From Lampropedia cohaerens (GTDB lineage Bacteria; Pseudomonadota; Gammaproteobacteria; Burkholderiales; Burkholderiaceae_C): a stretch of 64,000 nt of DNA. Where the stretch lies: positions 18,803 through 82,802 of the forward strand of contig NZ_LBNQ01000008.1 in NCBI RefSeq assembly GCF_001005215.1. Reading direction: 5' to 3'. Positions 50,911-63,888 of the stretch are shown here, in pieces. The notes under the pieces were generated by a model. It worked only from the letters and a program-made list of their open reading frames with translations. It was not told the origin of the DNA and did not search any database. Each line of letters begins with the position of its first letter. Positions within the stretch are counted from its first letter, which is position 1. The position numbers and the translations under genes were made by a program.

Positions 50911-51666
50911 TCAGTGCCCTCCTCCCGAAGCGCTGGCAATGAAGCCCGGCACCCTGGTGCGTTTCTCGATGAATGCCATGATGCGGTTGATGGCAAACGC
51001 TGACACGATGTACAGCCCGGTGACAGCCAGATAGATTTCAACGCCGCGCGAGGTCTCTTCCTGCGCCTGCATTGCAAACATCGTCAACTCGGCAATCGAG
51101 ACGGCAAACGCCACCGACGAGTTCTTGAAGATGTTCATCGCCTCACTGGTCAGTGGTGGGATGATGATGCGAAACCCCATTGGCAGCAGCACGTAGCGAT
51201 AGCACTGCCACGTCGTAAAGCCCAGCGCCAGTCCCGCATAGCGCTGCCCGCGGGGCAAGGCCTGGATGCCTGCGCGCACCTGCTCGGCAATCCGCGCGGA
51301 CGTGAAAAATCCCAGCGCGATCACCACCAGCACGAAACCGGATACGCCACGCATCACCGGAAACAGTGACGGCACAACGTGGTACCAGAGAAAAATCTGC
51401 ACCAGCAACGGAATGTTGCGAAACAGCTCGACCCATGCATTGCCCAGCCGCACCAGCCAGGGGCTGTTAGGCAACGTACGGATGGTCCCGATGACCGCCC
51501 CCACCACCAGCGCCACGACCAGCGCCAGCAAGGACACGGAAATAGTCCAGCCCCAGGCCGACAGCATCCAGTCGAGGTAGGTGACGTTCCCGCCCTCGCC
51601 AAAGCAACGCGGCGCCACTTCACCGGTGATGTTGTCACGGCAGAAAACCTGCCAATCCCAATTCAT
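50911..51666 (-). CDS. gltJ: Glutamate/aspartate ABC importer permease GltJ
   Basis: 251-residue permease, larger than GltK because of an N-terminal extension (MNWDWQVFCRDNITGE, then CFGEGGNVTYLDWML), as in E. coli GltJ. It contains five hydrophobic segments and an EAA loop (RIAEQVRAGIQALPRGQRYAG). It pairs with GltK to form the membrane channel. Confidence 0.95.
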   Translation of the reverse strand: MNWDWQVFCRDNITGEVAPRCFGEGGNVTYLDWMLSAWGWTISVSLLALVVALVVGAVIGTIRTLPNSPWLVRLGNAWVELFRNIPLLVQIFLWYHVVPSLFPVMRGVSGFVLVVIALGFFTSARIAEQVRAGIQALPRGQRYAGLALGFTTWQCYRYVLLPMGFRIIIPPLTSEAMNIFKNSSVAFAVSIAELTMFAMQAQEETSRGVEIYLAVTGLYIVSAFAINRIMAFIEKRTRVPGFIASASGGGH

Positions 51667-51811
51667 TGCTCTCTCCTCATTGCACTGCCTGCGTAAACCG
51701 CACTAGCCACCCCATGCGCGGCGTTGCCCATATCGCGCAACCATGGCGCCCCAACCGCACCACGCATGCAACGCCCGTCAACGGCGGGGCGCAACCGGGT
51801 TCTCGTACGAT

Positions 51812-51854
51812 CAAAAAACGCTCCAAGGCAGGCCGCAGCGCCCGCTGGAGCGTT
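51812..51854 (-). terminator. Internal terminator between gltI and gltJ
   Basis: On the minus strand AACGCTCCA and TGGAGCGTT form a perfect nine-base stem around a 20-base GC-rich loop, followed by six T. It lies downstream of gltI and before gltJKL, so it should make the binding-protein message more abundant than the permease message, as is common in such operons. Confidence 0.75.
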
Positions 51855-51904
51855 CTCGATGCACGCACGCGGCGCGGCCACCAGGACCGCTTCGTCCCGC
51901 GCGA

Positions 51905-52795
51905 TCACTCGATGGAATAGTCTTCCATCGGCTTGTCGTTCGGGTTGGCCCAGGCTTGCTTGGTGCTCTCCGACAGCGGCAAGCCGACCACCGTATTGGC
52001 AGGAGGAATCGGCTGCAGGAACCACTTGTTCCACAACTGCTCAAGGGTGCCGTCCTCAATCTGACGCACAATGCTCTTGTTCACCGCAGCCTTGAACGCC
52101 TCGTCATTCTTGCGCAGCATGCAGGCGATGGGCTCGACATTGAGCACTTCCCCCACGATATGGTAGGCCTCGGGCGTGCGCGACTTGGAGATATTCGCAG
52201 CAAGAATCGAGCCGTCCATGATGAAGGCATCGGCGCGGCCGGTTTCCAGCAGCAGGAAGCTGTCGGCGTGGTCCTTGCCCATGATCTCGCGGAAGTTTAC
52301 GCCTTCAGCGCGGCGATGCTTGCGCAAGGTCTGCACCGAGGTCGTGCCCGTGGTGACCGCCAGGGTCTTGCCATCCAGATCGGCAACGGAATTGATGCCC
52401 GAGTCCTTCTTGGTGGCAATGCGCACCTCCTCCACGTAGGTGGTGTACGCAAAGTCGACCTCTTTCTGGCGCGCGCGGTTGTTGGTGGTCGAGCCGCACT
52501 CCAGGTCCACCGTGCCGTTGGTCACCAGCGGAATGCGGTTCTGCGAGGTCACAGGTTGGTAGTTGATCTTGATCTCCTTGCCCAGATCGGCGCTGAGATC
52601 CTTGACGATGTTTTCGGCCATTTCGGTGTGGAAACCCACGTACACACCGTTACCCAGCGTATAGCCCAACCCGGAAGATTCACGCACTCCCAAGGCGATC
52701 TCCCCCGAATCCTTAATCTTCTCCAGCGTGCCGGATTGGCTGAACGCCGCAGTGGCTGCAGCCAGCAAAGTCAGCGCAAGCAGGTGTTTTTTCAT
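51905..52795 (-). CDS. gltI: Glutamate/aspartate-binding protein GltI
   Basis: 296-residue periplasmic binding protein of family 3. The signal peptide MKKHLLALTLLAAATAAFSQS precedes GTLEKIKDSGEIALGVRESS, the family opening. VDLECGSTTNN carries a conserved ligand-site region. The ribosome site AGGAAAA lies close to the ATG. It is the first gene of the operon; a hairpin separates it from gltJKL. Confidence 0.95.
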   Translation of the reverse strand: MKKHLLALTLLAAATAAFSQSGTLEKIKDSGEIALGVRESSGLGYTLGNGVYVGFHTEMAENIVKDLSADLGKEIKINYQPVTSQNRIPLVTNGTVDLECGSTTNNRARQKEVDFAYTTYVEEVRIATKKDSGINSVADLDGKTLAVTTGTTSVQTLRKHRRAEGVNFREIMGKDHADSFLLLETGRADAFIMDGSILAANISKSRTPEAYHIVGEVLNVEPIACMLRKNDEAFKAAVNKSIVRQIEDGTLEQLWNKWFLQPIPPANTVVGLPLSESTKQAWANPNDKPMEDYSIE

Positions 52796-52865
52796 GAAGT
52801 TTTCCTCGAAATAACCATTCCTAAAGGGTCACGGAAGCATGCGCACCGCCACCACTCGAACGTGC

Positions 52866-52874
52866 ATTATCACA
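52866..52874 (-). promoter_or_regulatory. Candidate extended -10 promoter for gltI
   Basis: On the minus strand TGTGATAAT fits an extended -10 (TGN plus a 5-of-6 -10 box), about 70 bases before gltI. No convincing -35 is present, which is usual for extended -10 promoters. Confidence 0.4.
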
Positions 52875-52974
52875 AAAACCGTGCGCCCAAGGCCCTGAAA
52901 AAACCCTGCCTGGGGCGTCCAATTCCCGCAATCGGGGCTTCAAAGCACTTCAGTGATGCAGATTGTCGCAATTG

Positions 52975-53520
52975 TCAGCGATTGAGCAGCGCATCGTTGC
53001 CCGGTCTGAACGCGTTTGTTGCCTGCGCCCGCCCCTGTGGCGTGCGCGCCGCCTCAAACGGTGGCAGTTCGAGCACCAACTGTGCCTCCTCCGCACCAGA
53101 TACCGGCCCCAACGTAGCGCTGCGGCCCCGTACGGCAAGCAACCGCATCTGACTGGCATGCCCTTCCTCGCCCAGTCGCTGGCCAACCGTTATGGTGCGC
53201 GCCGGTTTGCCATCCACGCTGATCAGCGCGGCACCAAGGCCCGACTGGCTGCCAGCCAGAATTCCCACCAGCGCATACTGGGACGACCTGACAGTCGGTG
53301 TGGACGCAGCCATCGCCGTCGGCGCAGACGCCCCCAGCAGCTTGCGCAATGCCTGGCTATCCGCCACCAGGGCGCTGGCAGCCACGGGCGCGGCCTCCAG
53401 CTGCGCGCCTGCGCCTGGGCGCGTCATGACCCATGCTGCCACAGACCCGGCGGCCAGGATCCACACCATGAACGTCGTCAGACGCACCGTCCAAGGACGC
53501 TGAAGTATCAGGGTTTGCAT
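52975..53520 (-). CDS. gspC: Type II secretion inner-membrane protein GspC
   Basis: 181-residue bitopic protein. One membrane helix (TTFMVWILAAGSVAAWVM) is followed by a Pro/Ala linker and the homology region (SSQYALVGILAGSQSGLGAALISVDGKPARTITVGQRL), which contacts the secretin. There is no PDZ domain at the C-terminus. The start at 53520 is preferred over a start six codons upstream. It diverges from gspG, 135 bases away. Confidence 0.88.
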   Translation of the reverse strand: MQTLILQRPWTVRLTTFMVWILAAGSVAAWVMTRPGAGAQLEAAPVAASALVADSQALRKLLGASAPTAMAASTPTVRSSQYALVGILAGSQSGLGAALISVDGKPARTITVGQRLGEEGHASQMRLLAVRGRSATLGPVSGAEEAQLVLELPPFEAARTPQGRAQATNAFRPGNDALLNR

Positions 53521-53655
53521 GCTGCGATTATCATTCACCTCGGCAGTACAGGTCGCGATGGCCTGAAGCCTCGCGTGTCATCTGCTGTTCACGATGTTTT
53601 CATGAACAGGGTATCCACTCCGCTATTTCTCTCTGTGCGCACGACCGATCACGCC

Positions 53656-54129
53656 ATGAACCGCTCCACCCCGTATGCGACTGTCCCCCCATGCCGCTCA
53701 TGCCCGGCCGCGAGGCAACGCGGCTTCACGCTCATCGAAATCATGGTGGTGGTGGTCATCATCGGCGTGCTGGCGGCACTGGTGGCCCCAAGCATCCTTG
53801 GTCGAACCGACGACGCCCGCCAGACCGCTGCGCGGGCCGACATCAATACCCTGATGACGGCGCTCAAGCTCTATCGCACGGACAACATGCGCTACCCGAC
53901 CAGCGAACAGGGCCTGCAGGCACTGATTACCCGCCCGACCACGGAGCCCGTACCAACACGCTGGAGCCGGCCTTACATCGAAGGCGGCAAACTGCCCGTC
54001 GATCCCTGGGGCAATCCCTATGTCTATATCAACCCCGGCGTCTACGGTGAGGTGGATGTGCTGTCCTACGGCGCTGATGGCCAACCCGGCGGTGAGGGCG
54101 TCAACGCCGACATCGGCAGCTGGCACTGA
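53656..54129 (+). CDS. gspG: Type II secretion major pseudopilin GspG
   Basis: 157-residue major pseudopilin. The prepilin cleavage site is QRG before FTLIEIMVVVVIIGVLAALVAP (Glu5 present), then helix 1 and the globular domain with TSEQGLQALITRP and the C-terminal calcium-site region (DVLSYGADGQPGGEGVNADIGSW). The start at 53656 gives a leader of about 23 residues, somewhat long. Forms the body of the pseudopilus that pushes substrates through the secretin. Confidence 0.95.
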   Translation: MNRSTPYATVPPCRSCPAARQRGFTLIEIMVVVVIIGVLAALVAPSILGRTDDARQTAARADINTLMTALKLYRTDNMRYPTSEQGLQALITRPTTEPVPTRWSRPYIEGGKLPVDPWGNPYVYINPGVYGEVDVLSYGADGQPGGEGVNADIGSWH

Positions 54130-54177
54130 TCAGCGAGAACCTGCTGCATCGCCCGCTGGCACTGCCTCCTTCCGGCC

Positions 54178-54639
54178 ATGTACAGGCACGCCGCTAACCG
54201 CTTTGCCGCCCAGCGCGGGCGAGGCTTCACGCTGCTGGAAGTTCTGATGGTAATGGCCATCATCGCCATCGGCGTCGGGCTGGTTGCGCTCAGCTGGCCG
54301 GACACACGGCTGCGCGCTCTGGAACGCGAGGGCGACCGCCTGGCCACATTGCTGGAAACCGCACGCGTGCACGCACGCGCCAATGGCCAGCCGCTGCGCT
54401 GGCGCCTGGACGCGCAGGGCTTTCGCTTCGAGGGCCAGCCACCGCACCTCATCGCCACCTTGCCAACGCACTGGGAGCTGGCCGACGTGCAGGCCAGCGC
54501 CGTCGCGCCACTGATACTCGGGCCCGAGCCGATCCTGCCGGCACAGCGTGTTGACCTGTTTCTGCCCGATCGCCCGAACGTGCGCGTCGTTGTCTCCAGC
54601 GACGGCCTGCGGCCGTTCCGGGCGGCGTTGGCGCCATGA
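54178..54639 (+). CDS. gspH: Type II secretion minor pseudopilin GspH
   Basis: 153-residue minor pseudopilin with the cleavage motif GRG before FTLLEVLMVMAIIAIGVG. The C-terminal part (PNVRVVVSSDGLRPFR) fits the GspH/FimT domain. Its stop overlaps the start of gspI (ATGA). GspH joins the pilus tip to the GspG fibre. Confidence 0.92.
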   Translation: MYRHAANRFAAQRGRGFTLLEVLMVMAIIAIGVGLVALSWPDTRLRALEREGDRLATLLETARVHARANGQPLRWRLDAQGFRFEGQPPHLIATLPTHWELADVQASAVAPLILGPEPILPAQRVDLFLPDRPNVRVVVSSDGLRPFRAALAP

Positions 54640-55004
54640 TGCGAAGCCACCGCGCCGCGCCGGGCTTCACGCTGCTCGAAGTGCTGGTGGCCCTGGCGAT
54701 CACCGCCATCACGCTGGCCGCAGGTTCGCGCGCAGCGGGCGCCCTCATTCACAATGCCGAGCGGCGCGACACCGTGATGCTGGCACAGTGGTGCGCTGAA
54801 AATGCCCTTATCCAGGTGCGACTGATGGGGACACTGCCGCCCATCACCACGACCCAGTCCCAGTGCGAGCAGGCCGGGCGCCTCTTCCGCGTCGAACTGG
54901 TCAGCAGCGCCACCGTCAATCCGTCGCTGCGGCGCGTCGATGCGCGCGTGCTGGACAATGGCGCGCTGATTCTCTCTCTGACCACCCTCGTGGGGCGTTT
55001 CTGA
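54636..55004 (+). CDS. gspI: Type II secretion minor pseudopilin GspI
   Basis: 122-residue minor pseudopilin with the cleavage site PG before FTLLEVLVALAITAITLAAG and a compact globular domain. It forms the tip complex with GspJ and GspK. Overlaps gspH by four bases and gspJ by one (TGATG). Two adjacent ATG codons at 54636 and 54639 are possible starts. Confidence 0.92.
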   Translation: MMRSHRAAPGFTLLEVLVALAITAITLAAGSRAAGALIHNAERRDTVMLAQWCAENALIQVRLMGTLPPITTTQSQCEQAGRLFRVELVSSATVNPSLRRVDARVLDNGALILSLTTLVGRF

Positions 55005-55774
55005 TGCAACGGCCGTCGCATCGCATGCCGTCACAAGGGCAAAAAGGCTTTACGCTGATAGAGGTGACCGTCGCCATGGCGCTCATGGCCATGGTGGCCG
55101 CACTGAGCTGGCGCGGCCTAGATGCCCTGCTGCAGGCGCACGAGCGCACCCGTCAGCGCGCGCTGCAGCACGCGGTGGTTCAGACGGCGATGATGCAATG
55201 GCAGACCGACCTGGATCAACTCGTGCAGCTGCCCGTCATCCCCGCCATCGACTGGAACGGCAAGGTCTTGCGTCTCACGCGCGCCGCGGCGCGCACCAGC
55301 GCCACGGAGCCCGCGCGCCTGCTGGTGGTCGCATGGAGCGAGCGCAACATCGATGGCCAACGCCAATGGCTGCGCTGGCAGTCCCAACCGGTGTTCTCCC
55401 GGCAGCAATGGGCGCAGGCCTGGGAAACTGCGGCACGCTGGGCGCAAGGGCATCCGGTGCGCGACTACGGCAGCGAGGTCGTGCTGCTGCCCATCCATGA
55501 CTGGCGTCTTTACTTCTCGCGCGAGGGGCGCTGGGTCAATCCACTCTCCCACCAGGGCGGCGGCGACGTGGCGGACGCTCCTCCCGTGCCCAATGCGCCT
55601 CAAGGTGAAGGCGACTCGGGGGATGCGCCACCTGCCGCTGCCTATGCCGGCCCGCGCGAGCGCGCCGACATTCCGGACGCAGTGCGCCTGCAGCTCGACG
55701 TCGCATCGGGGGCTTTCATCAGCGGTCTGATCACGCGGGACTGGCTCAACCCCACCTTCGGAGCCAACCGATGA
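55004..55774 (+). CDS. gspJ: Type II secretion minor pseudopilin GspJ
   Basis: 256-residue minor pseudopilin. Cleavage motif QKG before FTLIEVTVAMALMAMVAALS, followed by WRGLDALLQAHERTR, typical of GspJ. A Gly/Pro/Ala-rich insertion near residues 180-215 (VADAPPVPNAPQGEGDSGD) is unusual and likely a disordered loop. The start at 55004 overlaps the gspI stop. Confidence 0.92.
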   Translation: MQRPSHRMPSQGQKGFTLIEVTVAMALMAMVAALSWRGLDALLQAHERTRQRALQHAVVQTAMMQWQTDLDQLVQLPVIPAIDWNGKVLRLTRAAARTSATEPARLLVVAWSERNIDGQRQWLRWQSQPVFSRQQWAQAWETAARWAQGHPVRDYGSEVVLLPIHDWRLYFSREGRWVNPLSHQGGGDVADAPPVPNAPQGEGDSGDAPPAAAYAGPRERADIPDAVRLQLDVASGAFISGLITRDWLNPTFGANR

Positions 55775-56772
55775 CGCGGACACGGCAGCCAGCCATCGGT
55801 GGCGCAGCGCCTGAGCGCGGCGCGGCACTGCTGCTGGCCATGCTCATCGTGGTGTTGGTGGCCAGCCTCGCCGCCGCGACGACGTGGACACAACGCCAAA
55901 GCGTACAGGCCGAACGGGACGAGCGCGCCCAGCAGCAGTCGCGCTGGCTGATCCGCGGCGCGCTGGACTGGGCCAAGATCGTGCTCGTGCAGGATTACGA
56001 AGCCGACCGCATCGCCGGCCGCACCCTGGTCGACCATCTCAATGAGCCCTGGACCGTGCCACTCGCTGAATCGCGCCTGGGGACATTTCTTGCCGCTGAC
56101 AACAACGTGTCGACCGATGCCAATGCCGACCTTACCGAGGCCTTTTTCTCAGGCGGCATCGAGGACCTCAATGCCCGCCTGAACGTTGCCAATCTGATCT
56201 CAGGGGGGGCGCTGGACGGCGCTGCGGTTGCCCAGTTCCAGCGCCTGTTTCTCTCACTGGGCCTGGCACCCGAGCTGGTCATCAGCATGGCTGAAAGCTA
56301 CCTGGCATCCACGCTGCTGGCACTGGATGCCAACGTTGCCATCACGCCGACCTGCACCGATGAGCTGGTCTGGCTGGGGCTGACGCCGGCACAGCTGGAT
56401 CTGCTGCGCCCCTACGTCACGGTACTGCCCACACGCACCACCATCAACCTCAATACTGCCAGTGAGCGGGTGCTTGCCGCCGCATTCGATCCCGAGCTCA
56501 ACAGTGCTGCCGCAACCTTGGTCGCGGCGCGGGCGCGGGCGCCCCTGACAAGCCTGGCGCAAGCGCAGTCGCTGCTTGCCGCGCAGCCGGCACTCAGCAC
56601 CATGCAGTACAGCGTCAGCAGCGACTACTTCCGCGTCGCCGGCCACATGCGGCTGGAGGACCTCGAGGTGCGCGACAGCTACATCCTGCACCGCGATGGC
56701 CGCCGCGTGCGCATCATAGGACGCGAGTGCCGCAGCGCCACGGCGCCGGGCAGCACGGGGGCATTGCCTTAG
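55771..56772 (+). CDS. gspK: Type II secretion minor pseudopilin GspK
   Basis: 333-residue pseudopilin that caps the tip complex. The leader ends ERG before AALLLAMLIVVLVASLAA; the Glu5 of other pseudopilins is absent, as is normal for GspK. The large insertion domain includes GGIEDLNARLNVANLI and TTINLNTASERVLAA. It overlaps gspJ by four bases. The stop TAG is the first part of a dispersed repeat copy, and gspL and gspM, which normally follow, are missing. Confidence 0.93.
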   Translation: MTRTRQPAIGGAAPERGAALLLAMLIVVLVASLAAATTWTQRQSVQAERDERAQQQSRWLIRGALDWAKIVLVQDYEADRIAGRTLVDHLNEPWTVPLAESRLGTFLAADNNVSTDANADLTEAFFSGGIEDLNARLNVANLISGGALDGAAVAQFQRLFLSLGLAPELVISMAESYLASTLLALDANVAITPTCTDELVWLGLTPAQLDLLRPYVTVLPTRTTINLNTASERVLAAAFDPELNSAAATLVAARARAPLTSLAQAQSLLAAQPALSTMQYSVSSDYFRVAGHMRLEDLEVRDSYILHRDGRRVRIIGRECRSATAPGSTGALP

Positions 56773-56783
56773 AACCTGTTCAC
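56771..56783 (+). repeat. Dispersed repeat copy 4 (partial), at the gspK stop
   Basis: AGAACCTGTTCAC, preceded by T so that the gspK TAG stop is part of it, matches the first 13 bases of the repeat with one difference; similarity then fades. Confidence 0.55.
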
Positions 56784-56795
56784 GCTACTGCCACC

Positions 56796-57650
56796 TCATG
56801 TCCACTCGTCCAGACGAATGGCCTTGAGCATTGTCCGCCGTTGCACATAGTCGGGCATGACGCGTTGCACATGAGCCCAGAACCTCGGGCTGTGGTTCAT
56901 CTCGCGCAAGTGCGCCAGCTCATGCACCACCACGTACTCGAACAGCGGCGGCGGCAGTTGCAACAGCCGCCAATGCACGCGAATCGCACCATTGCTTGAG
57001 GCACTTCCCCAGCGCGTGCTGGCATTGGTCAACGAAAGACGCGTCGGCACCACGCCCAACAGCGGCGCGTACTGGTGACAATAATCCTGCAGCGTCTGCA
57101 TGGCCTGCGCGCGCAGCCAGCGCTCAACGCATGCGCCAATGCGTTGCGGAACCGAGCGCGGGGCATTGACCAGCAACCTTGCCACCGGCCGTTCACTACC
57201 CGAAGCCAGCGTGTTGCCGTGCTGGGATGTCTGTGCTCGCACCAGATATCCTGTTTTGCGCACCGCCATGCCCACGTCCTGCACCGCTGGTGCCTGCCAC
57301 TGCAGTCGCGGTTGCCGGCCCGGGAACTCCGCGCAAACCTGCACCCACTCGCCGCGCCAGGCGAACCACGCTCCGTCCGACCACGGCGGAGGTGCTGCAG
57401 TCTGCCCCTGCACTTGCTGCTGCGCAGCCTGCAACTTTTGCAGAATCCAGCCGGCCTTGCGCTGCAACAGCGCATCCACTTGCGCTGCCGGTAGCAACGG
57501 CGGTGTTCTCACCTGCAAGCCTTGCGGGGTCACCACCAGCCCGACAGAGCGGCGCTGTCCGGTCGCGAGAATATAACGGATAGCAACAGGCCCAGCCGGA
57601 CCTTGCAGGGTCACCATCCGGTTCGCCAACGGATGCGCAAAGCTGTTCAT
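56796..57650 (-). CDS. YgjP-like zinc metallopeptidase (WLM/M48 type)
   Basis: 284-residue predicted metal-dependent hydrolase (UPF0128/YgjP, DUF45). The zinc motif HELAHLREMNHSPRFW gives two His and Glu, with the third His in NHS. The upstream segment RWGSASSNGAIRVHWRLLQLP is a strong family signature. Substrate unknown. It lies in convergent orientation with gspK and follows plsC by 49 bases on the same strand. Confidence 0.9.
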   Translation of the reverse strand: MNSFAHPLANRMVTLQGPAGPVAIRYILATGQRRSVGLVVTPQGLQVRTPPLLPAAQVDALLQRKAGWILQKLQAAQQQVQGQTAAPPPWSDGAWFAWRGEWVQVCAEFPGRQPRLQWQAPAVQDVGMAVRKTGYLVRAQTSQHGNTLASGSERPVARLLVNAPRSVPQRIGACVERWLRAQAMQTLQDYCHQYAPLLGVVPTRLSLTNASTRWGSASSNGAIRVHWRLLQLPPPLFEYVVVHELAHLREMNHSPRFWAHVQRVMPDYVQRRTMLKAIRLDEWT

Positions 57651-57699
57651 TGAAACATCCTGCCAACTGCCTCAAGCGAAAGACGATGGTCAGCGACTG

Positions 57700-58503
57700 C
57701 TAACGTGCGTCCTGGCCATCGGTGTAGGCTTGGGGATCAATGCGGCGCATCTCGGATTCGATCCAGTCCTGCACTTCATCCATCACTGCCTGCGCCTTCC
57801 TGCCCTTTGTCGCAATCGGGGGACCGAAGGAAATGTCCACCACGCCCGCCTGCTTGACAATGGCACGCGGCGGCCAGCAGCGCGCCGAAGCAATGGCCAC
57901 AGGAAGAATCACCGCATCCGCCTCAATCGCAAGGCGCGCGCCACTGCTCTTGTAGCTTCCCACCTGCCCGCGCGGCACGCGCGTGCCCTCGGGAAACATG
58001 ATCACCCAGTTGCCTTGTGCCAGCAATGCCCTGCCCTGCGACAGCACCTTGTGCAGGGCCTTCTCCCGCTGCGCCCGGTCGATATGCACCATGTCCATGC
58101 GGCGCATGCCCCAGCCAAAAATGGGAATCGACAGCAGTTCCTTCTTGAAGACATACGAAAGCACCTGCTCGCGCAGTATCAAGGGCATGACAAAGGTGTC
58201 GTAAGTCGACTGATGCTTGGCCAGCACCACCACCTTGACACCGGAATTGCGCGCCGGAACGTTCTCCAGCCCATGCACGACATACCGGATCCCAAGCATC
58301 CACTTGGCGCTGGACACACAGACAGCAAGCCAGGCCACGCCAATGCGGTATATCGGCTCCCCCTTGCGGAAAATCGCAACGATGAACAGAACCGTGCCAA
58401 ACCCAAGCATGCTGATGCCCATGACCAGCAAGTGCAACCAGGAGCGCACGGCCGCCGTCAGGAAACGCAAAGGTTGTTGTCTGAAAGTCATGGATGAAGA
58501 CAT
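57700..58503 (-). CDS. plsC: 1-Acyl-sn-glycerol-3-phosphate acyltransferase
   Basis: 267-residue membrane acyltransferase making phosphatidic acid. The catalytic HX4D motif is HQSTYD, and FPEGTRVPRGQ carries the EGTR substrate motif; two N-terminal hydrophobic helices anchor it. ATGs at 58503 and 58491 are both possible starts. With the YgjP-like gene it forms the pair that normally follows glyQ-glyS-gmhB in this family; those genes are not adjacent here. Confidence 0.93.
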   Translation of the reverse strand: MSSSMTFRQQPLRFLTAAVRSWLHLLVMGISMLGFGTVLFIVAIFRKGEPIYRIGVAWLAVCVSSAKWMLGIRYVVHGLENVPARNSGVKVVVLAKHQSTYDTFVMPLILREQVLSYVFKKELLSIPIFGWGMRRMDMVHIDRAQREKALHKVLSQGRALLAQGNWVIMFPEGTRVPRGQVGSYKSSGARLAIEADAVILPVAIASARCWPPRAIVKQAGVVDISFGPPIATKGRKAQAVMDEVQDWIESEMRRIDPQAYTDGQDAR

Positions 58504-58525
58504 TGCTCAAAGATCCATAAGAACG

Positions 58526-58557
58526 AAGCCCCTTGCAAAGGGGATTGCAAGGGGCTT
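58526..58557 (-). terminator. Terminator of the rRNA operon
   Basis: AAGCCCCTTGCAA and TTGCAAGGGGCTT form a perfect 13-base stem with a six-base loop, 13 bases after the 5S gene on the minus strand. The following T run is weak (CGTTCTTA), so it may need other factors. Confidence 0.7.
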
Positions 58558-58569
58558 GTTGGAGTAGGA

Positions 58570-58684
58570 GCCTGACGATGACCTACTTTCGCACGGGGAT
58601 CCGCACTATCATTGGCGCGAGTCTGTTTCACGGTCCTGTTCGGGATGGGAAGGGGTGGTACCAGACTGCTATAGTCATCAGGCA
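58570..58684 (-). rRNA. rrf: 5S ribosomal RNA
   Basis: About 115 bases with closing stem TGCCTGATGAC / GTCATCGTCAGGC and the conserved internal CCCATCCCGAACAG and GTGCGAAAGTAGGT regions. Minus strand, last gene of the rRNA operon. Confidence 0.95.
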
Positions 58685-58807
58685 TAACTGGTGAGGCTGC
58701 GGCTTGAGGGTTTTGGTGTTTCAAGCTGCGAGCCTATCATAGAGTCGAATGGTAATTGATTGCGAGGCAACGCGTTGGTTGGTTTGCCTTGGTTGGTTGG
58801 TGAGAAA

Positions 58808-58817
58808 CCAAAGTTAT

Positions 58818-58826
<9 letters not shown>
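58808..58826. repeat. Left arm of the 23S processing stalk
   Basis: CCAAAGTTATAGGGTCAAG at 58808-58826 is the exact reverse complement of 61686-61704. In the transcript these ends pair and form the long-range stem that RNase III cuts to release pre-23S RNA. Confidence 0.85.
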
Positions 58827-61685
<2,859 letters not shown>

Positions 61686-61692
<7 letters not shown>

Positions 61693-61704
61693 CTATAACT
61701 TTGG
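61686..61704. repeat. Right arm of the 23S processing stalk
   Basis: CTTGACCCTATAACTTTGG, exact reverse complement of the segment at 58808-58826 and overlapping the 5' end of 23S. Confidence 0.85.
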
Positions 61705-62061
61705 CCTCTGCAGCTCTCACCACAAAGCCCTCTGCCATCTCAATCAAGCAAACTTCTCTAACGCGTTATTGCCGTAATTCACGCTTGTCTTGCCAGGCAC
61801 GCACTCGCGTGCATGCCCTGAGAACAATCGTCAATTACTTGAAGCATCCAGGCTCAGCTTTCGCCTCGCCCGCATGTTCGTTCTTGACGCAATCAATTTT
61901 GCCGCTGATGGCACGGTGAGCACTTTCGCACTCTTTCCATCAGCAACAATGATTCGACTCTATGATTTTTTAAAGAACAGCCGTATTCATCGATCTCCAT
62001 CGACAAACAACAAAGAATCCTTCGCCTTTTGGCGAAAGCTCCTTTGGTGTTCAACGATTCT
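61705..62061 (-). other. tRNA-Ala/23S spacer
   Basis: About 357 bases of transcribed spacer. It contains a boxA antitermination element (listed) and no gene. Small open frames here are not supported. Confidence 0.6.
61968..61979 (-). promoter_or_regulatory. boxA antitermination element in the rRNA spacer
   Basis: On the minus strand TGTTCTTTAAAA matches the rRNA boxA consensus (TGCTCTTTAACA) well. It lies in the 16S-23S spacer ahead of 23S, the usual place for the spacer boxA bound by NusB and S10. Confidence 0.65.
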
Positions 62062-62137
62062 TGGTGGAGGATGACGGGATCGAACCGACGACCCCCTGCT
62101 TGCAAAGCAGGTGCTCTCCCAGCTGAGCTAATCCCCC
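62062..62137 (-). tRNA. tRNA-Ala (anticodon UGC)
   Basis: 76 bases on the minus strand in the 16S-23S spacer. Acceptor GGGGGAT/ATCCTCC (one G-U pair), anticodon loop with TGC, encoded CCA. Confidence 0.97.
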
Positions 62138-62162
62138 TACTATCCTCTATCCATTGGATTCT

Positions 62163-62239
62163 TGGTGGGTCTAGTTGGGCTCGAACCAACGACCCCCGCC
62201 TTATCAAGACGGTGCTCTAACCAGCTGAGCTACAGACCC
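62163..62239 (-). tRNA. tRNA-Ile (anticodon GAU)
   Basis: 77 bases on the minus strand in the 16S-23S spacer, 25 bases before tRNA-Ala. Acceptor GGGTCTG/TAGACCC, anticodon loop CTTGATAAG region with GAT, encoded CCA. Confidence 0.97.
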
Positions 62240-62348
62240 AAGCACTACCAACCACACCCAGAACCCTCGGCACCAGGATGTAATCAACAGCTCGTCTTCC
62301 AACAACCGATAAGTGTGGACGTTTGGCAAGCCTTCGCTTGTCTTTTCC

Positions 62349-63888
<1,540 letters not shown>

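Noticed and set aside
54137..54155. GAGAACCTGCTGCATCGC after gspG as another copy of the dispersed repeat
   Set aside because: Only the first eight bases after G match (AGAACCTG) and it does not start in a stop codon, so it may be chance.
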